Source: Bacteroidota bacterium
GTDB taxonomy: Bacteria; Bacteroidota; Bacteroidia; Bacteroidales; Prolixibacteraceae
Length of the DNA: 33,121 nucleotides
Direction of reading: 5' to 3'
Assembly (NCBI GenBank): GCA_023488865.1
Contig: JAMDDG010000342.1
Span: 1 to 33,121 of the forward strand
Under the pieces are notes generated by a model. The model did not search any database. It saw only the letters and a program-made list of their open reading frames with translations, and was not told the DNA's origin. The position numbers were made by a program, and so were the translations under genes. Each line of letters opens with the position of its first letter. Positions within the stretch are counted from its first letter, which is position 1. Below are positions 23,073 to 32,159 of the stretch, one piece after another.

Positions 23073-24860
23073 ATGACAAAAAATCAAAAATTAATCCGGT
23101 GGGTGAATGAATGGGCTGAACTTTGTCAGCCCGAAAATGTATATTGGTGTGATGGTTCAGAAGAAGAGAACGATCGCCTGATGGCTGAAATGGTGGCTTC
23201 AGGGATGGCAGTAAAGCTCGACGACAAGAAACGTCCAAACAGTTATTATTTTCAGTCAGATCCAAGTGATGTTGCACGTGTAGAAAATAGAACTTTTATC
23301 TGTTCAGAGAAGCAGGAAGATGCCGGCCCTACCAACAACTGGGCTGCTCCTGCAGAAATGAAGGCCACACTTAAAGGCCTTTTCAAAGGCTCAATGAAAG
23401 GTCGTACCATGTACGTTATTCCTTTCAGCATGGGTCCGCTGGGTTCAGATATCGCACATATCGGTATCGAATTGACAGACTCCCCGTATGTAGTTGTCAA
23501 TATGAAAGTAATGACCCGGATGGGTAAAGCCGTTTTGGACGTACTTGGTGACAACGACTTCGTTCCTTGTATCCACTCAGTTGGTGCGCCACTTCAACCC
23601 GGACAAAAAGATGTCAAATGGCCTTGTGCGCCGATTGACCAAAAATATATTACCCACTTCCCCGAAACCAAAGAAATTATTGCATACGGTAGCGGATACG
23701 GCGGCAACGCGCTGTTGGGCAAAAAATGTTTTGCACTTCGCATTGCCTCTACTATGGCTAAGGAGCAAGGCTGGCTGGCTGAGCACATGTTGATCATGGG
23801 TATTACCAATCCTAAGGGAGTAAAAAAATACATCGCGGCAGCATTTCCAAGCGCTTGCGGTAAAACCAACCTTGCCATGCTGATCCCGACTATTCCGGGC
23901 TGGAAAGTTGAGACAGTAGGTGATGACATTGCCTGGATGAAATTTGGCAAAGACGGACAATTGTATGCAATCAATCCGGAAGCCGGTTTCTTTGGCGTTG
24001 CTCCCGGAACTTCCATGGATACCAATCCTAATGCCATGCTTTCGGCTAGCGCCGGAACCATCTTTACCAATACCGCGCTAACCCCTGATGGCGACATCTG
24101 GTGGGAAGGAATTGGAACGGAGGCCCCAGAAGGAACGATCACCTGGACCAACGAAGTGTACGATAAAGCATCCGGGAAACCGGCGGCACACCCAAATGCA
24201 CGCTTTACTGCACCTGCATTTCAGTGCCCTAGTATCGACCCTGCATGGGAAGATCCCAAAGGAGTTCCGATTTCGGCCATTCTTTTCGGCGGACGCCGTC
24301 CAAGTACCGTACCATTGGTTTACCAAGCCATGAGCTGGAAACACGGTACCTTTATGGGTTCGGTAGTGGGTTCTGAAGTAACTGCTGCAGCTATCGGTCT
24401 GAAGGCCGGTGTGCGCAGGGATCCATTCGCTATGCTTCCTTTCTGCGGTTACCACATGGGTGACTATTTTGGCCATTGGTTGACAATCGGCAAGAATGCA
24501 CCAAAACCGGAAGCATTGCCAAAAATTTTCAACGTAAACTGGTTCCGTAAAGACAAAAATGGCAAATTTTTGTGGCCTGGTTATGGCGATAACATGCGCG
24601 TTCTTGCATGGATTTTCGGAAGATGCGAAGGCACTGCTGCTGCCACTGAAACCGCAATCGGATTTGTTCCAACAGTGGATAGCATTGACATCAGTGGACT
24701 GAATGTCACCAAAGAAGATATCGCCGAATTGGTCAAGGTGGACAAAGCACTCTGGAAAGACGAACTGGAGCTGATCAAAGAGCAGCAAGCTGAGCTGGAT
24801 GGCAGATTACCAAAAGAGTTGAAACTTCAGGTAGAAGAACTAGAAGCAAGATTGGGATAA
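23073..24860 (+). CDS. pckG: GTP-dependent phosphoenolpyruvate carboxykinase
   Basis: The 595-residue protein interconverts oxaloacetate plus GTP with PEP, CO2 and GDP. The GTP-type kinase loop FPSACGKTNLAM (about residues 259-270) has the hyper-reactive Cys. DDIAWMKFG supplies metal ligands and FGGRRPSTVPL is also present. Length and the PFSMGPLGS segment match the GTP family, not the ATP-type PckA of about 530 residues usual in Bacteroides. The ATG at 23073 begins directly with the conserved MTKNQKLIRWVNEW. A simple terminator follows 20 bp after the stop. Confidence 0.95.
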   Translation: MTKNQKLIRWVNEWAELCQPENVYWCDGSEEENDRLMAEMVASGMAVKLDDKKRPNSYYFQSDPSDVARVENRTFICSEKQEDAGPTNNWAAPAEMKATLKGLFKGSMKGRTMYVIPFSMGPLGSDIAHIGIELTDSPYVVVNMKVMTRMGKAVLDVLGDNDFVPCIHSVGAPLQPGQKDVKWPCAPIDQKYITHFPETKEIIAYGSGYGGNALLGKKCFALRIASTMAKEQGWLAEHMLIMGITNPKGVKKYIAAAFPSACGKTNLAMLIPTIPGWKVETVGDDIAWMKFGKDGQLYAINPEAGFFGVAPGTSMDTNPNAMLSASAGTIFTNTALTPDGDIWWEGIGTEAPEGTITWTNEVYDKASGKPAAHPNARFTAPAFQCPSIDPAWEDPKGVPISAILFGGRRPSTVPLVYQAMSWKHGTFMGSVVGSEVTAAAIGLKAGVRRDPFAMLPFCGYHMGDYFGHWLTIGKNAPKPEALPKIFNVNWFRKDKNGKFLWPGYGDNMRVLAWIFGRCEGTAAATETAIGFVPTVDSIDISGLNVTKEDIAELVKVDKALWKDELELIKEQQAELDGRLPKELKLQVEELEARLG

Positions 24861-24880
24861 TCATCCTACTGATATAGAAT

Positions 24881-24914
24881 GAAAAACGCCTCAGAGATGG
24901 GGCGTTTTTTATTT
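24881..24914 (+). terminator. Rho-independent terminator after pckG
   Basis: AAAAACGCC (24882-24890) pairs with GGCGTTTTT (24901-24909) over a 10-nt loop and runs into TTATTTTA, with the stem 20 bp after the pckG stop. Confidence 0.8.
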
Positions 24915-24977
24915 TATGTCATTATACCCACTCTATTTTTCCGGATCCATATCGCCAATTTTTCCGGGTTTTTCGGT

Positions 24978-25010
24978 TTTGAAATGAACAGGGAAAAAAT
25001 TATAACTTTA
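24978..25010 (+). promoter_or_regulatory. Promoter for the FAD oxidoreductase gene: TTTG-N21-TAACTTTA
   Basis: TTTG at 24978-24981 and TAACTTTA at 25003-25010 are separated by 21 bp, the Bacteroidota spacing. The -7 element differs from TAnnTTTG at its last base only. The start codon is 26 bp further on. Confidence 0.5.
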
Positions 25011-25035
25011 GGTCAAACAAACACAACTACCAATC

Positions 25036-26418
25036 ATGACACAATCAAAATTTGATCGTAGAAAGTTCTTGAACAATTCAGTTGCGATAGGTGCATTTTC
25101 ATTAGTAGGTGGAAATGCTTTTGGACATGGCTTCAGCGCTCCGCTCTCCGCAGAAAAGGATGTATATCTGGAGCCGAAGAAGAAATTACCTGTTTATGGC
25201 AGGTTTGATGTAATTGTTGTAGGTGGCGGGCCTGCCGGTTGGGCAGCAGCGCTTGCAAGTGCAAGAAATGGGGCTAAGACACTTATCATCGAACGGTTCC
25301 CGTTCTTTGGCGGTACCGCAACCGCTTCGCTGATGTTAAATATTGTGGGTTACCGGAATCAGGTAAAACCGGATAGCTTGCAAACCAGTAAGGGAATTGC
25401 CGAAGAGTTGATCCTCCGGCTGAAAGGAATAAACGGACTTGGAATTTCGACCAGTTATGAGTCTGCTGAACAATATCCAACCACGAAAGGGAAAATGAAT
25501 TATAGCTATCCGCTCGACGGAGAAAAGACAAAATACATGCTGACAAAAATGCTTTATGATGAAGGAGTGAATATCCTCTTTCATACCATCTTTGTCGATT
25601 CTATCATGGAAGGGGATAATATCATTGGTGTTGTTGTTGAAAACAAATCAGGAAGACAGGCCATATTCGGGAAAGTAATTATTGACGCCAGCGGTGATGC
25701 CGACGTGGCACACAGGGCAGGAGTCCCTTATTGGCAGGCGGCTATCGGGAAAGACAAATACCTGAAAAACTGCCTGATGTACAAAGTCAGAATAGACCCA
25801 AAGAATGCAGACAAACTTAAAGGGGTCATTGCCAACAACGACAAACTATACTGGGGACCGGCTTCTGATACCGATTGTATCAATGCGGATGACCTTACCA
25901 AAGGTGAAATTCAGACCAGACTGGAGGTATTTGACCATTTCAAAAAAGCGCAGGAAAACGCCGCACCTCTGCTGGATGATGCGTACATTACCGAAACAGC
26001 CTCTATGCTGGGAATCAGGCAAACACGTTTTATTAAGGGACTATATCAAATAAGTAATGAGGATGTGCTTGAAGGGAAGAGATTTGATGATTCGATAGCA
26101 ATGTCTGCCCAGCCTATTATAAGTTATTACGGATACAGACGTTTCCTGGAGCATACGGGTTATGAAATCCCGTACAGATGTATGTTGCCCCAGAAAGTGG
26201 AAGGATTATTAGTGACAGGCAGATGTATGTCTACCGACCAACAAGCGTATGAGTCCTGGAGGGCCATGGCCCCTGTAATGTGTTTGGGAGAAGCGGCCGG
26301 AACTTCAGCTGCACTCTGCGTTAAAACAAAGAAATTGCCTAAGGAGGTCGATGTTGAAATGCTTAGGGCACAACTCGTAAGGCAGGGTGCAGAAATAGGC
26401 CAGAACAATAAAAAATAA
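25036..26418 (+). CDS. Tat-exported FAD-dependent oxidoreductase
   Basis: The 460-residue protein starts with a twin-arginine signal (FDRRKFLNNSVAIGAFSLVGG, R8-R9). It therefore folds with its cofactor in the cytoplasm before export to the periplasm. A Rossmann FAD motif VIVVGGGPAGWAAALASARNG (GGGPAG at residues 63-68), then FGGTATASLM, IDASGDADVAHRAGVPYW and a C-terminal GRCMSTDQQAYESWR/MCLGEAAGTSAA block match the FAD_oxidored family. Such proteins are common near carbohydrate-use loci of Bacteroidota; the substrate is unknown. The next gene starts 16 bp later and probably shares the transcript, and it encodes a protein with a flavin-attachment-like motif, which hints at an electron-transfer pair. 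Confidence 0.85.
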   Translation: MTQSKFDRRKFLNNSVAIGAFSLVGGNAFGHGFSAPLSAEKDVYLEPKKKLPVYGRFDVIVVGGGPAGWAAALASARNGAKTLIIERFPFFGGTATASLMLNIVGYRNQVKPDSLQTSKGIAEELILRLKGINGLGISTSYESAEQYPTTKGKMNYSYPLDGEKTKYMLTKMLYDEGVNILFHTIFVDSIMEGDNIIGVVVENKSGRQAIFGKVIIDASGDADVAHRAGVPYWQAAIGKDKYLKNCLMYKVRIDPKNADKLKGVIANNDKLYWGPASDTDCINADDLTKGEIQTRLEVFDHFKKAQENAAPLLDDAYITETASMLGIRQTRFIKGLYQISNEDVLEGKRFDDSIAMSAQPIISYYGYRRFLEHTGYEIPYRCMLPQKVEGLLVTGRCMSTDQQAYESWRAMAPVMCLGEAAGTSAALCVKTKKLPKEVDVEMLRAQLVRQGAEIGQNNKK

Positions 26419-26434
26419 CCCCTTGAGGTCTTAG

Positions 26435-27589
26435 ATGATGAGTAGAGCTGTATTATCAATGATTGTATTATCGATCCTATTGTCAGGAAACAAGCGTATT
26501 GACAACAATGAACGTCTGTTTTTTAACAGCTCTTTTCGACCAACAGAGGCTTACAAATCATCCAAAATTCCGATCCATTTTAAGGATTCAATCCCTGATG
26601 ATACGCTGACCCTCTACTTTTCTGATGCCAACTTACCGGTCGCTTTTAGCAGAAATATTTCGACAGCTGTCTGCTACGACAGCCTGTGCCGTCGCGCCAA
26701 TATTACCCTCTATTGGGAAGTATTCGGGAAATACCTTGGTTACTCAATTCCCCGGGGTGATGAGTTAACCAAAAAAGAACATGTTCCTTTCTCGGATAGC
26801 GATTATGCCAGGCTCAACGAAGTTTTGAGCGATTCCTTGTCGGCGCTTAAGTACTTTACCTTGGATAAAATCATCCCTGTAAAACCAATCGCCGGGAAAG
26901 CTGACGCCATTTCTGGAGCTACTGTCCCCAATCTCGAACCGTGGATCGTTCCCGCCGCAGCTTATACCTCCTTCACGCTCTGGAAAATTACCTATGGAGC
27001 AACCCGTGACAGTATCGTCGTTTATACGAAGAAGAATTTGCTTATTAATAAATTAATATTCAATGCGTTGCGAAATTGGGATCCTTATAACCAGATAAAA
27101 GCGCTTCAATGGATTGGCGAAACAAACATTCCACATGATCCATTTATAGAACCTGCACTAAACATCCTTCACAGCGGGAACTTTTATACTTCGAGGCAAG
27201 CGCTGAAGTTCTTAAAGAAATGCACCCTGAGTACGGAGTTTCTGCAAATGGAGATGATTAAGTTGTTTGAGAAGGAAGATTTCAGAATTAAGAACGCAGT
27301 CATTGAGTATATCAGTTCTGCAAATAAACTAACAAAACCTGTTGCTGTCGAGATGTTTAGGCTCCTTAAAGACGATGATTATTATTTGGTCAACGTAATG
27401 CTTACCCTGCTTACGAAAAGGTATCAGCCCGATTATGCGGATCAGCTTTATCTCAGCCGGCTATTGAAAAGCAAAAATAAAAATGTATCGAACCGGGTTT
27501 ACAGCTATTTGAGCAATATCCCGGATCAATCGCACGATATAGCCAGGCTACTTAACCGCTATCGAAAAAAAATTTTTGACCAAAATTAA
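26435..27589 (+). CDS. Secreted HEAT-like repeat protein with SGAT motif, unknown function
   Basis: I do not recognise a named family. The 384-residue protein has a hydrophobic N-terminus (SRAVLSMIVLSILLSG), probably a signal peptide. Residues about 60-200 hold a globular part that includes KADAISGATVPNLEPW (about 155-170). The DAxSGATV string is the consensus around the covalently flavinylated Thr of FMN-binding domains (RnfG/NqrC type). Residues about 205-380 form helical repeats with the feel of HEAT/ARM units (LNILHSGNFYTSRQALKFLKK, VEMFRLLKDDDYYLVNVMLTLL). The start may be the ATG at 26435 or 26438. The 16-bp spacing from the FAD oxidoreductase supports joint function in the periplasm. 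A Cys pair in CYDSLCRRAN could also bind something. Flavin binding is inference. Confidence 0.65.
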   Translation: MMSRAVLSMIVLSILLSGNKRIDNNERLFFNSSFRPTEAYKSSKIPIHFKDSIPDDTLTLYFSDANLPVAFSRNISTAVCYDSLCRRANITLYWEVFGKYLGYSIPRGDELTKKEHVPFSDSDYARLNEVLSDSLSALKYFTLDKIIPVKPIAGKADAISGATVPNLEPWIVPAAAYTSFTLWKITYGATRDSIVVYTKKNLLINKLIFNALRNWDPYNQIKALQWIGETNIPHDPFIEPALNILHSGNFYTSRQALKFLKKCTLSTEFLQMEMIKLFEKEDFRIKNAVIEYISSANKLTKPVAVEMFRLLKDDDYYLVNVMLTLLTKRYQPDYADQLYLSRLLKSKNKNVSNRVYSYLSNIPDQSHDIARLLNRYRKKIFDQN

Positions 27590-27618
27590 ATAAACAGTTA
27601 CTTAAAGTTTCCTTCTGA

Positions 27619-28938
27619 ATGAATAAAAGACAAACTGCTATCGATATTTTTCTGGCTGGTGTTGAGCGTGTCAAGCCTGGCAACCTGATCGACCGGTATG
27701 TTTCCATCGTCGGGAATACGTTGCAGATTGAAAACATCCAGTTTGATCTTTCAACCATAAAAAATATTTATGTTGTAGGGGCAGGAAAGGCAAGCGCAGC
27801 AATGGCGCAGGCGATTGAATCCATTTTAGGGTACAGGATCTCCGCAGGTCATATCGTGACTAAATATGACCATTCTGTCCCGCTAAAATTTATAACGATT
27901 ACGGAAGCAGGGCACCCGGTTCCGGATGAAAATGGGATCAACGGAACGGCACAAATTCTTTCAATAGTTAAAAAGGCAGGGAAGGATGATTTGGTCATCT
28001 GTCTCATCTCAGGCGGGGGTTCTGCCCTTCTGGCCGATGTTCCCGAAGGGTGTACATTACAGGATTTGAAGACGCTCAATTCCGTTTTATTGAAGACCGG
28101 CGCAAATATCAATGAGATGAACTGTATCCGTAAACACCTGTCCAAAGTAAAAGGCGGGCAATTGGCGAAAGCGGCTTCACCCGCAAGGGTTGTAAGTTTA
28201 ATCCTATCGGATGTTATCGGCGATCCGCTTGATGTAATAGCTTCAGGGCCAACTGCTCCGGATCCGACAACTTTTGCGGATGCTTTAACCATTATCAGAA
28301 ATTACCATATTGAGAACGATATCCCCGAGCAGATTTTGCAGGTACTTCAGGATGGAGTTGACAACAAACTACCGGAAACGCTAAAAGATACTGACACCCT
28401 ATTGCAACTGACAAATAACTTGATCATTGGGACAAATCTTTTGGCATTGCAAACGGCAAAAGAGAAAGCGGAAGCATTGGGGTATGATTCCCGGATAATA
28501 ACAAACAGACTTGATGGGGATGTTGGCGATGTTGCCAATTGTATCATTGATGCTGTCCGTCGCATTGAGAAGGGACAATTCAACCAAAAGTGCTGTTTGC
28601 TTTTTGGCGGAGAACCCACTGTGAAAGTGAAGGGAACAGGTCTTGGTGGAAGAAATCAGCATTTGTCCCTGCTTGTCGCCAAATTACTGGAAGATTATCC
28701 TGCAGTAACATTTTTATCGGGCGGATCGGATGGATCTGATGGCCCAACAGATGCCGCCGGGGCTGTAGTCGATGCTTTAACATTGAAGAAGGCATCAAAT
28801 CTCAACCTGGACATAGACAATTACCTCAACAATTGGGATTCCTATCATTTTTTCGAACAGGAAGGAGGACTGATTATTACCGGGCCAACCCAAACAAATG
28901 TGATGGATTTGATGGTCGTGCTCATTGATCAATATTAA
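27619..28938 (+). CDS. Glycerate 2-kinase (GckA/TtuD, MOFRL family)
   Basis: The 439-residue protein matches the glycerate-2-kinase family: YVVGAGKASAAMAQAIE, EAGHPVPDENG, CLISGGGSALL, RKHLSKVKGGQLA, SDVIGDPLDVIASGPTAPDPTTF, then the C-terminal MOFRL lobe LFGGEPTVKVKGTGLGGRNQHL and SGGSDGSDGPTDAAGA. It phosphorylates D-glycerate at C2, sending it to 2-phosphoglycerate and lower glycolysis. Length is normal (about 430-450). It follows the HEAT-like gene by 29 bp and converges with the class V aminotransferase gene 39 bp later. A seven-pair hairpin (28956-28962 with 28980-28986) between them is too weak to call. Confidence 0.92.
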   Translation: MNKRQTAIDIFLAGVERVKPGNLIDRYVSIVGNTLQIENIQFDLSTIKNIYVVGAGKASAAMAQAIESILGYRISAGHIVTKYDHSVPLKFITITEAGHPVPDENGINGTAQILSIVKKAGKDDLVICLISGGGSALLADVPEGCTLQDLKTLNSVLLKTGANINEMNCIRKHLSKVKGGQLAKAASPARVVSLILSDVIGDPLDVIASGPTAPDPTTFADALTIIRNYHIENDIPEQILQVLQDGVDNKLPETLKDTDTLLQLTNNLIIGTNLLALQTAKEKAEALGYDSRIITNRLDGDVGDVANCIIDAVRRIEKGQFNQKCCLLFGGEPTVKVKGTGLGGRNQHLSLLVAKLLEDYPAVTFLSGGSDGSDGPTDAAGAVVDALTLKKASNLNLDIDNYLNNWDSYHFFEQEGGLIITGPTQTNVMDLMVVLIDQY

Positions 28939-28977
28939 CCCGGATATTCTATGAATTGGAGTCAAGGTTGAAATTTT

Positions 28978-30441
28978 CTACTCCAACTCAAACCACGGCT
29001 TTACAAATTGAGTTTTGTCATCAACCTCCCGGTTGTGTTTGAATTCGTTGGTTTTGTTGTTGTAAGTGTAGTCGTTTTTCCAGGTTTGATGGTTAGCCTG
29101 CACCTGCTTAATCGCATCCAGGATAAAATAAAGTTCCTCATTGGTCATGGTTGGATGAAGCGATAGCCTGATCCATCCCGGTTTTTGGGAGAGGTCTCCA
29201 AAATTGATGCGTTCTGTGATTTTTTTCGACTGATCGTGCGAAACATGCAGCAGGAAATGGCCGTAAGTACCGGCGCAGGCGCATCCGCCCCGGACCTGTA
29301 TCCCGAAGTGGTCGTTCAATAGCTTGACGACCAGGTTAAAATGTACATTTTCCAGGTAAAATGAGATGATCCCGAGCCGTTTGTGAACGTTATCAGCCAG
29401 GATATGCAATTCGGGGATTTTTGGCATCTCCGCAAAGACAATTGTTACAAGCTCTTCTTCACGGCGTCTCATCCGGTCAACTCCCATTTGTTCTTTCAGT
29501 TTGATACAAAGTGCCGTTTTAATCGTCTGAAGAAAGCCGGGCGTCCCGCCGTCTTCCCGGGCTTCAATGTCATCCACATATTTAAATTCGCCCCAGGGAT
29601 TGGTCCAGTCGACAGTGCCTCCGCCCGGGTTGTCCGGTACCGGACTGTTGTACAAAGCTGAGTTGAAAACCAATACACCGGAACTTCCGGGCCCCCCCAG
29701 AAATTTATGCGGGGAGAAAAAAATGGCATCCAGCGCTTCATTTGGATCATTGGGGTGCATATCGATTTTTACATAAGGCGCCGAAGCGGCAAAATCAATA
29801 AAACACAGACCTCCATGTTCATGCATGATCCTGGCCATCTTATGGTAAGGAGTAGTAATCCCGGTTACGTTGGAACAGGCTGTAAAAGAACCGATTTTCA
29901 TTTTGCGTTCTTTGTACTTTACCAATTCCCTTCGAAGCTGGTTCAGATCAACCAGCAAATCTTTGTCGGGCGCTAACTGAACTACATCCGCAATGGTCTC
30001 TAACCAGGAGGTGTGGTTGGAGTGGTGCTCCATGTGGGTGATAAAGACGACCGGACGATCTTCTTTGGCGAGATGATCCGGATGGCGAAATTTCGCCATG
30101 GACCGGAAGCCCAAAATGCGCTGCAATTTGTTGACAACGGTGGTCATACCCGAACCGGCATTGATAATTACATCGTTCGGGCCTGCATTCACATGTTCTT
30201 TAATGAGGTGCTGTGCATAATGATAAGCTTTGGTCATCAGGGTACCGGTCTCGCTGGTTTCCGTATGGGTATTGCCAACAAAAGGGCCAAATTGGTGCGA
30301 CAGGGAATCTTCAATTGTGCGGTATAGCCGGCCGCTGGCAATCCAGTCGGCATAGATAATCTTCTTTGTACCATACGGGGAGTCAAAGGTTTGATCGATC
30401 CCGATAATATTTTCCCTGAATTTTTTGAAATATGCTTCCAT
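28978..30441 (-). CDS. Class V aminotransferase-fold PLP enzyme, cysteine-desulfurase-like
   Basis: The 487-residue protein has the NifS/SufS-type fold: IYADWIASGRLYRTIED, THMEHHSNHTSWLE and GLCFIDFAASAPYVKID. The PLP lysine lies in FSPHKFLGGPGSSGVL (about residue 245). A cysteine in VQVRGGCACAGTYGH-type context (about 384) sits where cysteine desulfurases hold the sulfur-carrying Cys. Enzymes of this long type (near 490 residues) are widespread in Bacteroidota and their true substrate is not established. It could be a desulfurase or a different Cys/Ser-type lyase. Because the dnd operon in this window lacks dndA, it is a local candidate sulfur donor, but 15 kb of core genes lie between and nothing links them. 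Gene start ATG at 30441. Confidence 0.82.
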   Translation of the reverse strand: MEAYFKKFRENIIGIDQTFDSPYGTKKIIYADWIASGRLYRTIEDSLSHQFGPFVGNTHTETSETGTLMTKAYHYAQHLIKEHVNAGPNDVIINAGSGMTTVVNKLQRILGFRSMAKFRHPDHLAKEDRPVVFITHMEHHSNHTSWLETIADVVQLAPDKDLLVDLNQLRRELVKYKERKMKIGSFTACSNVTGITTPYHKMARIMHEHGGLCFIDFAASAPYVKIDMHPNDPNEALDAIFFSPHKFLGGPGSSGVLVFNSALYNSPVPDNPGGGTVDWTNPWGEFKYVDDIEAREDGGTPGFLQTIKTALCIKLKEQMGVDRMRRREEELVTIVFAEMPKIPELHILADNVHKRLGIISFYLENVHFNLVVKLLNDHFGIQVRGGCACAGTYGHFLLHVSHDQSKKITERINFGDLSQKPGWIRLSLHPTMTNEELYFILDAIKQVQANHQTWKNDYTYNNKTNEFKHNREVDDKTQFVKPWFELE

Positions 30442-30530
30442 TACTGGTGAAATCGAGAAATTAACTTTTTGCTAAAATAACATATTAGATTGAGAAGAGA
30501 TAGGATAAGAATCAGTTAGAAATAGGGAAA

Positions 30531-30560
30531 GAAATAAATGGAAATAAATGGAAATAAATG
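30531..30560. repeat. Three tandem copies of a 10-bp unit (GAAATAAATG)
   Basis: The unit GAAATAAATG is repeated exactly three times, then GAAA begins a broken fourth copy. It lies in the spacer between two divergent genes, 100-130 bp from the DUF1456 start. It looks like replication slippage and no role is evident. Confidence 0.85.
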
Positions 30561-30645
30561 GAAAGAGGGGGATTCCTAAAAGCTAACAGCCAATAGCCCA
30601 AAGCTAAAAGCTTACAGGTTCAAAAGATCGCTGGCAAAAAAGTAT

Positions 30646-30653
30646 TATCTTTG
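30646..30653 (+). promoter_or_regulatory. -7 element TATCTTTG directly before a start codon
   Basis: TATCTTTG fits TAnnTTTG exactly and ends four bases before the ATG at 30658. Transcription would therefore begin at or next to the ATG, predicting a leaderless mRNA for the DUF1456 gene. A -33 TTTG at the right spacing is not evident. Confidence 0.55.
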
Positions 30654-30657
30654 AATC

Positions 30658-30945
30658 ATGACAAACAACGATATTTTAAAGAAGCTGAGAGTGGCCCTTC
30701 AACTCAGGGACGATGACATCGTTAAGATTCTTTCGCTGGTCGATTTCAAAATTACTGCGACAGAATTGAGTGCCATCTTTCGCAAAGAGGATCATCCCAA
30801 CTACAAGGAGTGTGGCGATCAGTTGCTGCGAAATTTCTTAAATGGGTTGATTATTCAACTGAGGGGACCGATGGAGAAACCTCAAAAGCCGGCCCCTTCT
30901 GCACCGAAGAAGATCGTCATAAACCTGAGGAAGGCAAAAGGATAA
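30658..30945 (+). CDS. DUF1456 family protein (YehS-like)
   Basis: The 95-residue protein starts MTNNDILKKLRVALQLRDDDIVKILSL and contains FRKEDHPNYKECGDQLLRNFLNGLIIQLRG. This is the DUF1456/YehS pattern (NNDILRRLRYAL..., kkEd...y..C.d..L..FLNGLI...RG). The bacterial family is usually about 150 residues with two such units. Here only one unit and a lysine/proline-rich tail (KPAPSAPKKIVINLRKAKG) are present, so this is a short single-unit form. The function is unknown. The conserved first residues confirm the start codon despite the absence of a leader. The tail is followed by AGGCAAAAG-type short repeats (30935-30960) and convergent acr3. Confidence 0.8.
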   Translation: MTNNDILKKLRVALQLRDDDIVKILSLVDFKITATELSAIFRKEDHPNYKECGDQLLRNFLNGLIIQLRGPMEKPQKPAPSAPKKIVINLRKAKG

Positions 30946-31011
30946 AGGCAAAAGGCAAAAGTGAGGACGTTGCGATTCTGATTTTAGCAATATAAATATA
31001 ACGCTCAACTT

Positions 31012-32097
31012 TTATACACATATGCCTTTATTTGCCTTTGCTTGCCGCTCTCTCCATTGAAGTGCGAACCTAACGAGCAAAATCATCACCGGCACCTCTA
31101 CCAGCGGCCCGACAACAGCAGCAAAAGCCTCCCCCGAATTGATCCCGAAAACAGCAATGGCTACCGCGATGGCCAGTTCAAAATTGTTGCTGGCTGCTGT
31201 AAAAGAAAGGGTAACCGATTGTTCGTAGCTGGCCCCTGCCTTCTTGCTGAAAAAGAAGGAGCCTGCAAACATCACCAGGAAGTAAATGACCAATGGAATG
31301 GCGATTAAGACCACATCCAGCGGTATTTTGACGATGTACTCGCCCTTCAGTGAAAACATGACTACAATGGTGAAAAGCAGTGAAATCAACGTCAACGGAC
31401 TGATTTTCGGAATGAACTTCGTCTGATACCACACTTCATTTTTTACCCTTACCAGGATAAAGCGGGAGAGGAACCCTGCGATAAACGGGATTCCCAGGTA
31501 GATAAAGACACTCTTGGCTATCTGCCCGATGGTGATACTTTCAACGCTGCTGTTGGTAGGCAACCCGAACCATCCCGGCAGGACTGCAATAAACAGGTAG
31601 GCATAAACGGAGAAAAGAAGTACTTGAAAGATCGAATTGAAAGCTACAAGTCCGGCAGCATATTGGTTGTCGCCTTTGGCCAGGTCGTTCCAGACGAGCA
31701 CCATGGCAATGCAGCGTGCCAGGCCGATCAGGATGATCCCATACATGTAGGGAAGGTTGGCATTGTTCTGACCTGGAAACAGCTTAAAAAAGAGGAAGGC
31801 TAACGCAAACATCAGGATCGGCCCAACAATCCAGTTTTGTACCAGGGAGAGCCCCAGTATCCGGGTGTTTTTAAACACATCGCCCAGCTCTTCGTATTTC
31901 ACTTTGGCTAAGGGAGGGTACATCATCACAATCAACCCGATGGCAATCGGGATGTTGGTGCTACCACTCGATAAGCCGTTCCAGAATCCGGCGACTGCCG
32001 GACTGGCCCAGCCGATAAAGACACCGATAAACATGGCCAGAAATACCCAGAGGGTGAGGAAGCGGTCTAAGAATTTCAAACGTTTTTGAGCAGGCAT
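31012..32097 (-). CDS. acr3: ACR3-type arsenite efflux transporter
   Basis: The 361-residue inner-membrane protein has about ten hydrophobic helices and the ACR3 family patterns. These are LDRFLTLWVFLAMFIG at the start, NIPIAIGLIVMMYPPLAKVKYEEL, GIILIGLARCIAMVLVWNDLAKGD (with the conserved Cys in helix 4) and SLTFTAASNNFELAIAVA-like FTAASNNFELAIAVAIAVFG. It exports As(III) using the proton-motive force. Length is typical. It is the last gene of a minus-strand arsenic cluster, after the truncated arsM, with about 60 bp between. It converges with the DUF1456 gene. Confidence 0.95.
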   Translation of the reverse strand: MPAQKRLKFLDRFLTLWVFLAMFIGVFIGWASPAVAGFWNGLSSGSTNIPIAIGLIVMMYPPLAKVKYEELGDVFKNTRILGLSLVQNWIVGPILMFALAFLFFKLFPGQNNANLPYMYGIILIGLARCIAMVLVWNDLAKGDNQYAAGLVAFNSIFQVLLFSVYAYLFIAVLPGWFGLPTNSSVESITIGQIAKSVFIYLGIPFIAGFLSRFILVRVKNEVWYQTKFIPKISPLTLISLLFTIVVMFSLKGEYIVKIPLDVVLIAIPLVIYFLVMFAGSFFFSKKAGASYEQSVTLSFTAASNNFELAIAVAIAVFGINSGEAFAAVVGPLVEVPVMILLVRFALQWRERQAKANKGICV

Positions 32098-32159
32098 GGT
32101 ACTAATTTGAAAATGTGGAAATGTGGAAATTTGAAAATGAAAGAAGGTGCCTTCCGTTT

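Noticed and set aside
23594..24788. Long minus-strand open frames opposite pckG
   Set aside because: They are antisense shadows of a strongly conserved gene with biased codon use and have no recognisable domains.
28956..28986. Seven-pair hairpin between glycerate kinase and class V aminotransferase genes
   Set aside because: The stem is short, the loop is 17 nt and there is no T-tract in either direction beyond a short TTTT; not enough for a terminator call.
30531..30560. Tandem 10-bp repeat as a CRISPR array or origin iterons
   Set aside because: The units are contiguous with no spacers, there are only three copies, and no cas or replication genes lie nearby.
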